The translations under genes and the position numbers were made by a program. From JACRBK01 sp964427955 (GTDB lineage: Bacteria > Chloroflexota > Anaerolineae > Aggregatilineales > Aggregatilineaceae): a stretch of DNA of 29,582 nt. The stretch lies in the NCBI GenBank assembly GCA_964427955.1, contig CAYRWY010000021.1:1-29582 (forward strand). Reading direction: 5' to 3'. The notes beneath the pieces are model-generated. The model saw nothing but the letters and a program-made list of their open reading frames with translations, did not search any database and had not been told where the DNA came from. The first letter of the stretch is position 1. Every line of letters starts with the position of its first letter. Of the stretch, positions 7,518-16,096 are shown piece after piece.

Positions 7518-8306
7518 ATGTCACTCCCGGTTGAACTTCAACGGCTGCTCCCCCAGGCTCTGGACGTGATCCGCTATCTTGCCACGCGCAACGAGGCGGT
7601 GGCGGTGGACGATATGGTGGTGGGGACCGGACTCAGCGAACGCACGCTGGGCAAGTCGATCCGGCGGCTGGTCACGCGCTTTTACGTCGAGATGCCCGCC
7701 CAGGGCTACTACCGGCTGACCGTCAAAGGCAAACAGGCCGCGCAGGATATTCGCATGTTCGACGGCGACACCCTGATCCTGCCCGCCGAGCCAGAGAGCG
7801 AACTCCCTGCGGCCCGGGTCGCGCCCGCGCCGGAAATCCGGCGAACTGCCGCTCCGCCGCCCGTCGTCGCGGCCCCTGCGCCGAGTCACATCGAGCGTCA
7901 GGCGCGGCGGCTGTCAATCTTCACGCCGAAGGAAATGGTGATCCGCTCGACCATCTCGCTGCGCGCCGGGTTCGAAGCGCCGCGCGCCGGACAGCCCGCC
8001 CTCCAGCAGTCAGCCCGCATCGTGCTGCGCCTGAGCGCCCCCGGCTGCGACGTCGATCCGAACGAGCGCCCCGTGGAAGTCGCCAGCAGCACCTCGGTCG
8101 GTCCGCTGCAATTCCGGGTTACTCCGCGCCTCGAAGGTCCGGTCCGGCTGAAGCTGGAAGCCTTCCAACTGGTGACGCCGCGCGAACTGCTGGCGGTGGG
8201 CGGCATGTTCTTCGATCTCAACGTGGCCGGGTTTCCCACCCCGCTGAGTGCCGAGTTCCAGACGTTGGGGGCGATGGTCCAGTTTTACAGCCGCACCCAG
8301 GCATGA
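7518..8306 (+). CDS. Winged-helix N-terminal protein with unknown C-terminal beta domain
   Basis: A 262-aa protein. Residues about 12-80 look like a winged helix-turn-helix: a helix (ALDVIRYLATRNEA), a turn GTGLSERTLGKSIRRL as recognition region, then a beta wing YVEMPAQGYYRLTVKGKQAA. A Pro/Ala-rich linker (about 88-130) leads to a C-terminal domain of alternating beta strands (about 133-262) with no motif I recognise. The ATG at 7518 has GTGAGGA 7 nt upstream. The stop overlaps the start of the DUF402 gene (ATGA at 8303), so the two are probably translationally coupled. It could be a transcription regulator with a protein- or ligand-binding beta-sandwich. I do not recognise a named family. 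Confidence 0.75.
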   Translation: MSLPVELQRLLPQALDVIRYLATRNEAVAVDDMVVGTGLSERTLGKSIRRLVTRFYVEMPAQGYYRLTVKGKQAAQDIRMFDGDTLILPAEPESELPAARVAPAPEIRRTAAPPPVVAAPAPSHIERQARRLSIFTPKEMVIRSTISLRAGFEAPRAGQPALQQSARIVLRLSAPGCDVDPNERPVEVASSTSVGPLQFRVTPRLEGPVRLKLEAFQLVTPRELLAVGGMFFDLNVAGFPTPLSAEFQTLGAMVQFYSRTQA

Positions 8307-8782
8307 ACGACGCCATCACCGTCATCAAAAACGACCACACCGGGCGCGAAGTCTGGCGCTACCGCGGCCACGTCCTGGATCGCGGCGCGACGTGGGTCCG
8401 GCTCGAAGCGCGCTTCAACCGCCCGGATCACGCCACCGCTTACCACACCTTCCGGCAGGGTGACCGGTTCGTCGAGCGTTTTTTCAGCGACCGCTGGTAC
8501 AACATTTTTGAAATGCACGACGTGGACGACGACCGGCTGGTCGGCTGGTACTGCAACGTCACGCGCCCGGCGGTGCTCCGGGCTGAGACGATCCACGCCG
8601 ACGACCTGGCGCTGGACCTGTTCATCGCCCCGGATGGGCGCATGACCGTGCTGGACGAGGACGAATTCGCCGCGCTGCCGCTCGATCCGGCCACGCGGGC
8701 ACAGGCCCGGCAGGCGTTGGCCGACCTGAAGCGCCTGGTGGAGACGCGGCAGCCGCCGTTCGACGCTATCCCGGCAGGCTGA
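8303..8782 (+). CDS. DUF402 domain protein
   Basis: A 159-aa protein. The DUF402 pattern is visible: RWYNIFE (64-70), GWYCNVTRP (81-89), DDLALDLFIAPDG (100-112) and VLDEDEF (116-122). In the family these carry aromatic and acidic residues around a metal-binding site, and characterised homologues act as nucleoside di/triphosphate phosphatases or RNA-associated proteins. The start overlaps the winged-helix gene. The last 17 bp overlap the convergent DUF2085 gene. A soluble phosphohydrolase is likely, but its substrate is unknown. Confidence 0.88.
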   Translation: MNDAITVIKNDHTGREVWRYRGHVLDRGATWVRLEARFNRPDHATAYHTFRQGDRFVERFFSDRWYNIFEMHDVDDDRLVGWYCNVTRPAVLRAETIHADDLALDLFIAPDGRMTVLDEDEFAALPLDPATRAQARQALADLKRLVETRQPPFDAIPAG

Positions 8783-9596
8783 AGCCGTCCCAGGTGCCCG
8801 TGAAGACGTAGCGCACCAGGTCGATCCCCCCCACTACCGTGATCGCGAAGACCAGCCCGACCACCGCCGGGAAGATCAGATCGCGCCAGCGCGTGACCGT
8901 GTTCTCGCGCCGCAGCACCATCAGAAACACGGTGCTGCCCACGATGGCGAACATCAGAACCACGCCCGCCGCGCTGATCAAGCCCGCCGCCACCAGCAGG
9001 GCGGGCACCTGGATCAGCACCGCCCCGGCGACCAGGGCCGCCACTCCCAGCAGCACCGCCAGTTCCTTCAGATCGCGCAGCGGCGACTCCGGCTGGGGAA
9101 CCTGCCAGATCATCGAGTTGAACACCGGCAGCACCACCGCCATCAGACCCAGGCCGAAACTCATGCCCGTGAGCAGGCGCAGCGTGTTGTTCGGGTGATA
9201 GAGGGGCTGGTAGGCGTCGAACAGGCTGAGGTAGCTGTTCAGGCCGTCCACGGCGTAGAACCCGCCCAGCAGCAGAAACACGAGCAGGGCTTTGACGGCG
9301 GGCAGGCGGCTGGCACGCAGCCGTCCGCGCGCGGCGAAGATGGCCAGATCGACGGCCACACCCAGGTAGATGCCGGTACAGCGCGCGCACAGCGGAAGCT
9401 GGCGACCATGCTCGTGAAAGCTGCGCGCGGCGATGCGGTGGCAGATCGCGTAGCCGACCGCGTCCGCCTTGCCCAGCGGGCCGGGGGGCGTGCCGAACAG
9501 CCACAGCGCCACGATCACGCTGCCGATCAGGGCGACCGGCCAGACAATCAGGCGGGCATAGGGACGGCGCATGGGCGGAACGGGTGGCAGTGTCAT
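8766..9596 (-). CDS. DUF2085 membrane protein
   Basis: A 276-aa integral membrane protein with about six hydrophobic helices. The DUF2085 signature is present: ICHRIAARSFHEHG then LPLCARCTGIYLG, giving C52, H53, C70 and C73. These residues could bind a metal or form a redox site at the membrane face. The frame is open to 9701, but I choose ATG 9596 because GAGGAG (9605-9610) stands 8 nt upstream; the ATG six bases earlier is too close to it. The gene overlaps the DUF402 gene tail to tail by 17 bp and is divergent from the epimerase. Its function is not known. Confidence 0.88.
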   Translation of the reverse strand: MTLPPVPPMRRPYARLIVWPVALIGSVIVALWLFGTPPGPLGKADAVGYAICHRIAARSFHEHGRQLPLCARCTGIYLGVAVDLAIFAARGRLRASRLPAVKALLVFLLLGGFYAVDGLNSYLSLFDAYQPLYHPNNTLRLLTGMSFGLGLMAVVLPVFNSMIWQVPQPESPLRDLKELAVLLGVAALVAGAVLIQVPALLVAAGLISAAGVVLMFAIVGSTVFLMVLRRENTVTRWRDLIFPAVVGLVFAITVVGGIDLVRYVFTGTWDGFSLPG

Positions 9597-9644
9597 CGGC
9601 ATAACTCCTCGGAGCCATTTTAAACCAAGAACCAAGACCGGCGC

Positions 9645-9650
9645 TATAAT
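9645..9650 (+). promoter_or_regulatory. Consensus -10 box for the epimerase gene
   Basis: A perfect TATAAT at 9645-9650 lies 50 bp before the epimerase start, in the divergent region with the DUF2085 gene. I see no good -35 hexamer at 16-18 bp. Confidence 0.45.
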
Positions 9651-9700
9651 TAGACAGATTGAGAGACTCATTACAGCCCAACGCTGGGGACGTACATACA

Positions 9701-10642
9701 ATGCAAATGTTGGTGACCGGTGGGGCCGGATTTGTAGGAAGTGCTTTGGTGCGGCGGCTGGTGCAAGTGGGGCACAGCGTCCGCGTGATCGACGATCTGA
9801 GTGCGGGTGATCCCGCGCGTCTGCCTTCCGAAGTGAGCTTTTCGCGCGGCGACGTGAGCGATCTGCCGCGCCTGTGGACGCTGCTGCAAGGCGTGGAATG
9901 CGTCTACCACCTGGCAGCGCGGGTGAGCGTGCAGGAGAGTATGCGCTATCCCCGCGAATATAACGCCGTCAACGTGGGGGGGACTGTCAGCGTGCTCGAA
10001 GCCATGCGCGACGTGGGCGTGCGGCGGCTGGTGTTCGTGTCGTCCGGCGCGATCTATGGCGAGCAGATCGATCAGCCGATGCACGAAGCCATGATCCCGC
10101 ATCCCCGCTCGCCCTACGCGGTGAGCAAGTTCGCGGCGGAGCAGTACATCCACACCATCGGGCTGCTGTGGAACATCGAAACCGTCAGCCTGCGCGTGTT
10201 CAACGCCTACGGCCCCGGCCAACCGCTGCCCGTCACTCACCCGCCGGTGATCCCGCACTTCATCCAGCAAACGTTAGGGCGGGGATCGCTGGTGGTCCAC
10301 GGCGACGGCGGCCAGACGCGTGATTTCGTCTACATCGACGACGTGGTCGATGCGCTGGTCGCCGCCGCGACCCGCCCGGATATCAACCGCCGCGTGATCA
10401 ACGTCGGCAGCGGCGTCGAAACGACCATGAACGACATGATCGCCCGGATCGCCCAGATCACGGGCGCACAGCCCCACGTCCTGCATGTCAGCGCCCAGAG
10501 CGGCGGTGTTGCGCGCATGGGAGCCGATCTGACACTGGCGCGCGACCTGCTGGGCTACGAACCCCACTTCTTCCTGGCCGAAGGGCTGCGCCGTATGATA
10601 GCCGAAGACGTGCGTTTCTCGCTCAAGCTGGCCGGAGCATGA
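9701..10642 (+). CDS. NAD-dependent epimerase/dehydratase, extended SDR (NDP-sugar type)
   Basis: A 313-aa cytoplasmic enzyme. The Rossmann motif GGAGFVG (7-13) is followed by D31 for NAD ribose binding, HLAA (70-73), the catalytic Ser in VFVSSGAIYG (111-120), the Y139-x3-K143 pair in SPYAVSKFAAE, FNAYGPGQ (167-174) and GDGGQTRDFVYIDD (201-214). The last two are typical of UDP-sugar 4-epimerases and dehydratases, so an NDP-sugar substrate is likely. The precise sugar is not readable. I start at ATG 9701 because the Rossmann strand MLVTGG follows at once; a weak GGGGA lies about 10 nt upstream. The M28 peptidase gene follows 50 bp downstream. Confidence 0.9.
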   Translation: MQMLVTGGAGFVGSALVRRLVQVGHSVRVIDDLSAGDPARLPSEVSFSRGDVSDLPRLWTLLQGVECVYHLAARVSVQESMRYPREYNAVNVGGTVSVLEAMRDVGVRRLVFVSSGAIYGEQIDQPMHEAMIPHPRSPYAVSKFAAEQYIHTIGLLWNIETVSLRVFNAYGPGQPLPVTHPPVIPHFIQQTLGRGSLVVHGDGGQTRDFVYIDDVVDALVAAATRPDINRRVINVGSGVETTMNDMIARIAQITGAQPHVLHVSAQSGGVARMGADLTLARDLLGYEPHFFLAEGLRRMIAEDVRFSLKLAGA

Positions 10643-10692
10643 AGGCATTTTGCTGCGATTTTACGATTCTTCTTATTTTATCAGGAGGCACG

Positions 10693-11697
10693 ATGGTCCA
10701 TAAACGCGCGTTCGTCAGCTTGCTGGTGGTGATCGCCCTGCTGCTCCCTGCGCAGCTTGCTACCGCCCAGGAAAACCCGGATTTCGTCACGCTGATCACG
10801 GCAGATGAAGTGATGAGCTACGTCAAGGCCCTGTCGGTCGATATTGGCGCGCGCCCGGCAGGCAGCGACGCCGAGATCGAGGCCGGGGATTACGCCGCCG
10901 GGCTGTTCGAGTCCTGGGGCTACGACGTCACCATCGAGGACTTCGAAGCCCAGGCCGACGAAGAGGACGAAGATTCCCCGATCATCGACTCGCGCAACAT
11001 CATTGCCACGCGCGCGGGCGACGATCAGGTCATCATCATCGGCGGACATATAGACTCGGTGACGGACGGGACCGGGGCGGGGGATAACGCGTCGGGTGTG
11101 GCGGCGATCCTGGCGGCGGCGCACGCGCTGGCCGACGTGCCGGTGCAGCATACGCTGGTCTTCATCGCGTTCGGAGCCGAAGAAGCCGGATTGTATGGCT
11201 CGTACGATTACATCGATCAGTTGGGCGGCGAGATCGACAACGTGATCGCGATGATCAACGTCGATTCGGTCGGCGAAGGCACGGATCTGAACGTGTACGC
11301 GGGCGCGGAAATCACCTGGGGCGAAGACGAAAACGCCGCGCCGACCATTGATGGCGGCCCGACCTGGGTGCGCGATGCGGCGCTGAGCCTGGCCGAGCAG
11401 TTGGGGCTGCCGTTCCACACCTCGCCGGAGGAGACCTGGGGCGGCTATACCGGGGATTGGAGCGATCACTATGCCTTCGTGCTCGCCGGGGTCCCGATTG
11501 TGTACTTCGAGGCGTGGCAGTGGTGGGGAGCCGACGATCCCTGGTGGGGTCAGGAAACCGCCGACGGCGACGTGATGCACACCCCTGACGACGTGTACGA
11601 GAGTGTTGTCCCCGAAAAAGTCGAGATGGCGTCGGAATTGATCGCGGCGACCGCCTATGCCCTCGCGACGGATGCCGTGACGCCGCCCGCCGAATAA
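10693..11697 (+). CDS. Secreted M28-family zinc aminopeptidase
   Basis: A 334-aa exported metallopeptidase. The signal peptide is residues 1-25 (AQLATA|QE). The two-zinc site of family M28 is complete: H119 and D121 in GGHIDS, D131 in GAGDNASG, E163/E164 in FGAEEAGLYGS (E163 general base), D191 in INVDSVG and H296 in VMHTPDD. The ATG at 10693 has AGGAGG 4-5 nt upstream; the ATG at 10639 would bury the signal peptide. Such enzymes release N-terminal residues from peptides outside the cell, which suits a heterotroph. Acidic stretches (DEEDEDS) are consistent with secretion. The next gene is 246 bp away, beyond two palindromes. Confidence 0.93.
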   Translation: MVHKRAFVSLLVVIALLLPAQLATAQENPDFVTLITADEVMSYVKALSVDIGARPAGSDAEIEAGDYAAGLFESWGYDVTIEDFEAQADEEDEDSPIIDSRNIIATRAGDDQVIIIGGHIDSVTDGTGAGDNASGVAAILAAAHALADVPVQHTLVFIAFGAEEAGLYGSYDYIDQLGGEIDNVIAMINVDSVGEGTDLNVYAGAEITWGEDENAAPTIDGGPTWVRDAALSLAEQLGLPFHTSPEETWGGYTGDWSDHYAFVLAGVPIVYFEAWQWWGADDPWWGQETADGDVMHTPDDVYESVVPEKVEMASELIAATAYALATDAVTPPAE

Positions 11698-11700
11698 GAT

Positions 11701-11772
11701 CCTCACAAGCTTATTTCGCGCAGGGGCACTTCACCGTTGCCCCTACGTGCGTCAATTTAAGGTTTTGTGAGG
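11701..11772. repeat. Nested palindromic element
   Basis: The outer arms CCTCACAA (11701-11708) and TTGTGAGG (11765-11772) are exact complements. They enclose an inner hairpin AGGGGCA (11722-11728) / TGCCCCT (11738-11744). The element sits right after the M28 peptidase stop. It has no clear T tract, and it looks like a small dispersed palindrome rather than a simple terminator. Confidence 0.5.
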
Positions 11773-11790
11773 CAATCACGGCCTTGTCCC

Positions 11791-11858
11791 GGCCTCACCC
11801 CCCGGCCCCCTCTCCATCGTTTTCTGATGGAGAGGGGGTAGGGGGGAGGCCGTTTTTT
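11791..11858 (+). terminator. Long C/G-rich hairpin followed by T6
   Basis: The arms 11791-11818 (GGCCTCACCC, a CCGGCCCCCTCTCCATC stretch) and 11826-11851 (GATGGAGAGGGGG, then TAGGGGGGAGGCC) pair over about 26 positions with few mismatches around a 7-nt loop. TTTTTT follows at 11853-11858. It can work as an intrinsic terminator for the epimerase-peptidase unit. Its C-rich sequence resembles palindromes scattered through many Chloroflexota and cyanobacterial genomes. Confidence 0.65.
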
Positions 11859-11943
11859 CCCCCTCATGGATCGTAATGGTCCTAGCCGTAGAGCCAATTC
11901 GGGAGATAATGGACCGGGTATCCGATGCGCAGGGAAGAACTCA

Positions 11944-13179
11944 ATGCTGTCACGCTTCAGGTTGCCCGGTCGTTATTCGTCGCAGTTGTGGCTGCTGTTT
12001 TGGGGCACGCTGGCCGGAAGTATGGGCCAAAGCCTGGTCTGGCCGTTCCTGACGATCTACATCCGCGAGCGGCTGGACGTGCCGCTGACGACGGTGACGC
12101 TGCTGTTCACGCTGCAATCCATCGCGGGTTTCAGCGCGACGGCGCTGCTCGGCCCGATCATGGATCACGCCGGGCGCAGGCTGCCGATGATCGCCGGATC
12201 GGTCGCCACCGGCCTGACACTGGCGCTGATGAGCCAGGCCGGGAGCCTGTGGCAGTGGGCGATTCTGATGCCGCTGTACGGCATGGTCAACACCGTGTTC
12301 CGCGTGGGCTGTTACGCGATGGTGGCCGACTCGGTCGAACCCTCGCGCCGCGCCGAGGTCTATGCCCTGCTGCGCATGGGCGACAACACCGGCTACACCA
12401 TCGGCCCGGCACTGGGCGGCTTTTTGATCGCCATCGGCTACGTGTTCTCGTACCTGCTGGCCGCCGTGACCCAGTTCATCCTGGCGGTTTTTGTCAGCAT
12501 CATCATTCACGAGACGCTGGTCCAGCACGCCGCGCCCGGCGATGATGCGCCGCCGTCCGCCGGGTACCGGGTGATGCTGCACGACCGCGCTTTCATGAGC
12601 GTGTGGGGATTGTTCATCCTGGTGAGCATCGCCAGCTCGCTGGTCTTCGTGCTGCTGGGCAACTACGTCAAGGAAAGTTACCACATCTCCGAGGATCGCT
12701 TCGGCTTCATCATCGGGACCAACGCGATCCTGGTGGTGATCTGCCAGTACGCCGTCACCCAGCGCGCGCAGCGTTTCGCTCCGTTGAAGGTCATGTCGCA
12801 GGGGGCGTTGGTCTACGCCGCCGGGATGGTGCTGTTTGCGATCAGCCGCAGCTTCGCGGGCTTCTTGTTCGGCATGGTGGTCTTCACGGTCGGGGAAATG
12901 CTGATCGCGCCGACGGGGACGGCGCTGGTTGCCAACATCGCCCCGCCGGACATGCGCGCGCGGTACATCGGGCTGTATTCGCTATCCTTCCGCGTGGCGC
13001 AGGGGATCGGCCCGGTGGTGGGCGGCTTCCTCAGCGACCAGATCGCGCCCGTCGCGACGTGGTACGGCGGCATCGTCATCTGCCTGCTGGCCTACCTGGG
13101 TTTCTTCAGCCTGTCCAAACGCTGGCACCGGCTCGTTCAGCCGCTCCCGCTCGCCCCGGCGGAGACGACGGTTCCCTGA
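11944..13179 (+). CDS. Major facilitator superfamily transporter
   Basis: A 411-aa inner-membrane transporter with 12 hydrophobic segments in two halves. The MFS loop 2-3 motif appears as GPIMDHAGRRLPM (about residues 74-86). The second half has a degenerate equivalent near QRAQRFAPLKVM. Conserved GDNTGYTIGPALGG (helix 5, motif C-like) suggests an antiporter of the drug-efflux type, but the substrate is unknown. The frame is open from 11866; I choose ATG 11944 because AGGGAAG lies about 7 nt upstream and the first helix starts soon after. It stands alone between a terminator hairpin and the DsbA-like gene. Confidence 0.9.
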   Translation: MLSRFRLPGRYSSQLWLLFWGTLAGSMGQSLVWPFLTIYIRERLDVPLTTVTLLFTLQSIAGFSATALLGPIMDHAGRRLPMIAGSVATGLTLALMSQAGSLWQWAILMPLYGMVNTVFRVGCYAMVADSVEPSRRAEVYALLRMGDNTGYTIGPALGGFLIAIGYVFSYLLAAVTQFILAVFVSIIIHETLVQHAAPGDDAPPSAGYRVMLHDRAFMSVWGLFILVSIASSLVFVLLGNYVKESYHISEDRFGFIIGTNAILVVICQYAVTQRAQRFAPLKVMSQGALVYAAGMVLFAISRSFAGFLFGMVVFTVGEMLIAPTGTALVANIAPPDMRARYIGLYSLSFRVAQGIGPVVGGFLSDQIAPVATWYGGIVICLLAYLGFFSLSKRWHRLVQPLPLAPAETTVP

Positions 13180-13221
13180 TCTCCCTCACATTACAGTTCA
13201 GATTCCGGTATTAAACCAGAG

Positions 13222-13227
13222 TATAAT
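13222..13227 (+). promoter_or_regulatory. Consensus -10 box upstream of the DsbA-like gene
   Basis: A perfect TATAAT at 13222-13227 lies about 100 bp before the GTG start. No convincing -35 box is seen at the standard spacing, so the assignment is tentative. Confidence 0.4.
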
Positions 13228-13328
13228 GGAAGGCGCGAAATTCCACGTTTTTGGGCCACCTGCATTTGCCTTCACAACTCATGTTATTCAAATCGCTGAG
13301 GGGGAGACACAACGAGGAGAAGTTCAAC

Positions 13329-14126
13329 GTGAAAAATCTATCCATCCACCACGCGCTGCGGGTCATAGCGCTGGCAAGCATGATGCTGCTCATGGGCATT
13401 TTAGCCTTATTCAGCGGATCGCCCGCTCATTCCGAAGCCGGGGGCGACCTCACCAGCACGCCGACCCCTACACCAACTGCCGACCCGGAGGACGATGGCT
13501 CCTCGTTCAAGTCGGTCGCCGAGCTAATGGACTTTTTGGCTGACGACGATCCTTACCTGGGCCTGGTGGATGCTCCCGTCGTGATCGTAGAATTTTCGGA
13601 TTATGCCTGTCCCTACTGTGGAAAATTTTACCTGAATACACTACCGCTTATTCTCGAAACCTATCCTGATGAAGTAAAATACATCCATCGAGACTATCCC
13701 ATCTTTGGCGACGTCTCGGTCAAGCTGGCGATCTCAGTGGACTGCGCCCTGGAACAAGATAAATTCTGGGAAATGCACGAGGTCTATCTCGCTCTCTTCG
13801 AGGACTTTGACCCGGAGAGCATGGAACACGGCCAGCCCCCGGAACCCGGGGACAACGGCGGACACGATGCCCGGTTCGATTATTACACTGACGAGCAGAT
13901 TCTCGAACTGGCCCAGACGGCAGGTGTGGAAGATTTAGACCGCTTCTCAACCTGCCTGAGTGAAGAACGCTACGTAGAGGAAGTGTATGGCGACTACCAG
14001 ATCGGGGTGGCCATCGGCATTCAGGGCGTTCCATTCTTTGTCATCAACGGCAAGGCCGTGAGCGGGGCGCAGCCCTTCGAGGTATTCCAGCAGGTGATTG
14101 AACAGAGCCTGGAAGAAGCAGACTAA
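13329..14126 (+). CDS. Membrane-anchored DsbA/BdbD-like thiol-disulfide oxidoreductase
   Basis: A 265-aa exported protein. A hydrophobic segment at about 10-30 serves as signal or anchor, followed by a short Thr/Pro linker (STPTPTPTADPE). The DSBA-like thioredoxin fold carries the redox motif CPYC (94-97) in FSDYACPYCGKFY and a cis-Pro at residue 235 in GIQGVPFFVING. Two further Cys (C139 and one in FSTCLSEE) may pair. A low-complexity insert (HGQPPEPGDNGGHD) is unusual. The start is GTG 13329, with GAGGAG (13314-13319) 9 nt upstream. Family members oxidise or isomerise disulfides in exported proteins. MurJ starts 15 bp downstream, probably in the same transcript. Confidence 0.9.
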   Translation: MKNLSIHHALRVIALASMMLLMGILALFSGSPAHSEAGGDLTSTPTPTPTADPEDDGSSFKSVAELMDFLADDDPYLGLVDAPVVIVEFSDYACPYCGKFYLNTLPLILETYPDEVKYIHRDYPIFGDVSVKLAISVDCALEQDKFWEMHEVYLALFEDFDPESMEHGQPPEPGDNGGHDARFDYYTDEQILELAQTAGVEDLDRFSTCLSEERYVEEVYGDYQIGVAIGIQGVPFFVINGKAVSGAQPFEVFQQVIEQSLEEAD

Positions 14127-14141
14127 TGAGGTCTTGATCCT

Positions 14142-15731
14142 ATGCCCGCTGCCGCCCGCGCCCTGACCGGACGCCAGATCGCCCGCGCCGCCGGGATCGT
14201 CATGATCGCGTACATCGCCAGCGGGGTGCTGGGCGTGGTGCGCACGGCGGCGATCTCATCCACCTTTGGCGCGGGGGCCAAGCTGGACGCCTTCGTCGCG
14301 GCGCAGCGCGTGCCCGAAACGCTGTTCGTGCTGGTGGCGGGCGGCGCGCTCGGATCGGCCTTCATCCCGGTCTTCACGCGCTTTCTGGCCGCGGGCAGCG
14401 CACGTAAAGCGCAGCAGCTCGCCGACGGCGTGATCACGCTGCTGATCGGCGTGACGACGCTCATGGCGCTGATCGCGTTCGGGCTGGCCGCGCCGCTGGT
14501 GCGTTGGCTCCTCATGCCCGAAGCCGCCCACAGCACCCAAACGCTCACCATCGAACTGATGCGGATCATGCTGCTGACGGTGATCATCTTCGGCGTGAGC
14601 GGCCTGCTGATGGGCGTCCTCAATGCGCACCAACACTTCCTCGCGCCCGCGCTCGCGCCCAGCATGTACAACCTGGGGCTGATCTTCGGGGCGCTGGTCC
14701 TGGCGCACGGCGGGAACGTCTACGGGTTGGCGTGGGGCGCGGTGATCGGGTCCGGGTTGCACCTGGCGATCCAGCTTCCGGCGCTGATCCGGCTGGGCTT
14801 CCGCTACCAACCCCGCTTCAGCCTGGACATCCCCGGCGTGCGCGAAGTGCTGCTGTTGATGGGGCCGCGCGTGATCGGGCTGGGCGTGGTGCAGGTCAAT
14901 TTCTGGGTGAATACGGCGCTGGCCTCCGGCATGAGGGAAGGCAGCGTGGCCGCGCTGAGCGTTGCCTTTGCGCTGATGTTCACGGTATTGGGCGTGCTGG
15001 GCCAGAGCGTCGGCACGGCGGTTTTTCCCACGCTCTCGACCCTGAGCGCGCAGCACGACATGGACGATTTCCGGCGCACGCTGGCCGGGGCCTTGAACAG
15101 TGTGCTGTTTCTCTCGATCCCGGCGGGAATCGGGCTGGCCGTGGTCAGCCAGCCGGTGATCACGGTGTTGTACCAGCGCGGCGAGTGGACTTCGACCGAT
15201 ACTGCCGGGACGGCCTGGGCGCTGGCGCTGTTCAGCATCGGGCTGGCCGGGCATACCGTGCTCGAAGTGCTGGTGCGCGCCTTCTACGCCCTGCACGACA
15301 CCTGGACGCCGGTCAAGATCGGCACGGCGTCGATGGCGCTCAATATCGCGCTGTCGCTGGTGCTGATCCGCGTCTTCGGCTACCCGGACAGCACGAACTT
15401 CGCGCGCGGGCCGTTCGGCGGGCTGGCGCTCTCGATGTCGATCTCGACGGCGCTCGAAAGCACCACGCTGTGGATCATCCTGCGGCGGCGCATCGCCGGG
15501 ATCGACGAGCGGCGCGTACTCGGCGGCGCGGCGCGGACGCTGATCGCCTCGCTGGTCATGGCGGCGCTGGCCGGGGGATTTTTGCTCCTGCTGCCCGATC
15601 TTCCGGCGCTGTTCCGCATGGTGGGGGCAATCGGGATCGGCGGGGCGGGCTTCTGGATCGCGGCGCTGCTGCTCCGGGTCGAGCAGGCCGCGCTGCTGCC
15701 GCGCCTGATTTTACGGCGCGTGAGGGCTTAA
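14142..15731 (+). CDS. murJ: Lipid II flippase MurJ
   Basis: A 529-aa polytopic inner-membrane protein of the MOP superfamily, with about 14 transmembrane helices, that flips the peptidoglycan precursor lipid II. The MviN signature region is at the N-terminus: SGVLGVVRTAAISSTFGAG followed by DAFVAAQRVPETLF (about 27-67), with the conserved Arg residues and GGALGSAFIPVF. Later segments PRVIGLGVVQVNFWVNT and VLYQRGEWTSTDT are also family-typical. Length fits the usual 500-550 aa. The ATG at 14142 has GAGG about 9-10 nt upstream. It follows the DsbA-like gene by 15 bp. The presence of murJ implies a peptidoglycan-type wall, notable since wall type varies among Chloroflexota. Confidence 0.93.
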   Translation: MPAAARALTGRQIARAAGIVMIAYIASGVLGVVRTAAISSTFGAGAKLDAFVAAQRVPETLFVLVAGGALGSAFIPVFTRFLAAGSARKAQQLADGVITLLIGVTTLMALIAFGLAAPLVRWLLMPEAAHSTQTLTIELMRIMLLTVIIFGVSGLLMGVLNAHQHFLAPALAPSMYNLGLIFGALVLAHGGNVYGLAWGAVIGSGLHLAIQLPALIRLGFRYQPRFSLDIPGVREVLLLMGPRVIGLGVVQVNFWVNTALASGMREGSVAALSVAFALMFTVLGVLGQSVGTAVFPTLSTLSAQHDMDDFRRTLAGALNSVLFLSIPAGIGLAVVSQPVITVLYQRGEWTSTDTAGTAWALALFSIGLAGHTVLEVLVRAFYALHDTWTPVKIGTASMALNIALSLVLIRVFGYPDSTNFARGPFGGLALSMSISTALESTTLWIILRRRIAGIDERRVLGGAARTLIASLVMAALAGGFLLLLPDLPALFRMVGAIGIGGAGFWIAALLLRVEQAALLPRLILRRVRA

Positions 15732-15815
15732 CCCCCAAAATTTAGGGGGAACGCGCCTCCTCCGCTGCTGCTACCATCTGGGCTAAGGGTTGTAACGTTA
15801 AGGGAGAAAACATGT

Positions 15816-16085
15816 ATGAAGTGCCCGGTATGTAGTGAGACGGATTTGTTGATGACCGACCGGCAGGGCGTAGAGATCGACTACTGCCCCCAGTGTCGCG
15901 GGGTGTGGCTGGATCGGGGCGAACTGGACAAGATCATCGAGCGCACGGTCACCCCATCCCACCGCGAACGGCCCCAGGACTTCCGGGGGCGTGACGACGA
16001 TTGGGACGACGACGATCAGGCTGGATCGACGTATCCCAAAAAGAAGAAGCGCGGATCGCTGTTAGGCGAGCTGTTCGATTTCTAA
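15816..16085 (+). CDS. Small TFIIB-type zinc-ribbon protein
   Basis: An 89-aa cytoplasmic protein. Two Cys pairs, CPVC (3-6) and CPQC (24-27), with the following GVWLDRGELDKI define the zf-TFIIB family of short bacterial zinc-ribbon proteins. The C-terminal half is charged and probably disordered (DDDWDDDD, then KKKKR) and ends in LLGELFDF. GGGAG lies 9 nt before ATG 15816. An intrinsic terminator follows 11 bp after the stop, so it is the end of a unit. Its biological role is unknown. Confidence 0.88.
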   Translation: MKCPVCSETDLLMTDRQGVEIDYCPQCRGVWLDRGELDKIIERTVTPSHRERPQDFRGRDDDWDDDDQAGSTYPKKKKRGSLLGELFDF

Positions 16086-16096
16086 TCGATCAAAAT

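Noticed and set aside
15732..15752. CCCCC/GGGGG hairpin just after murJ
   Set aside because: Only about 5 bp with no T tract, so termination is not supported.
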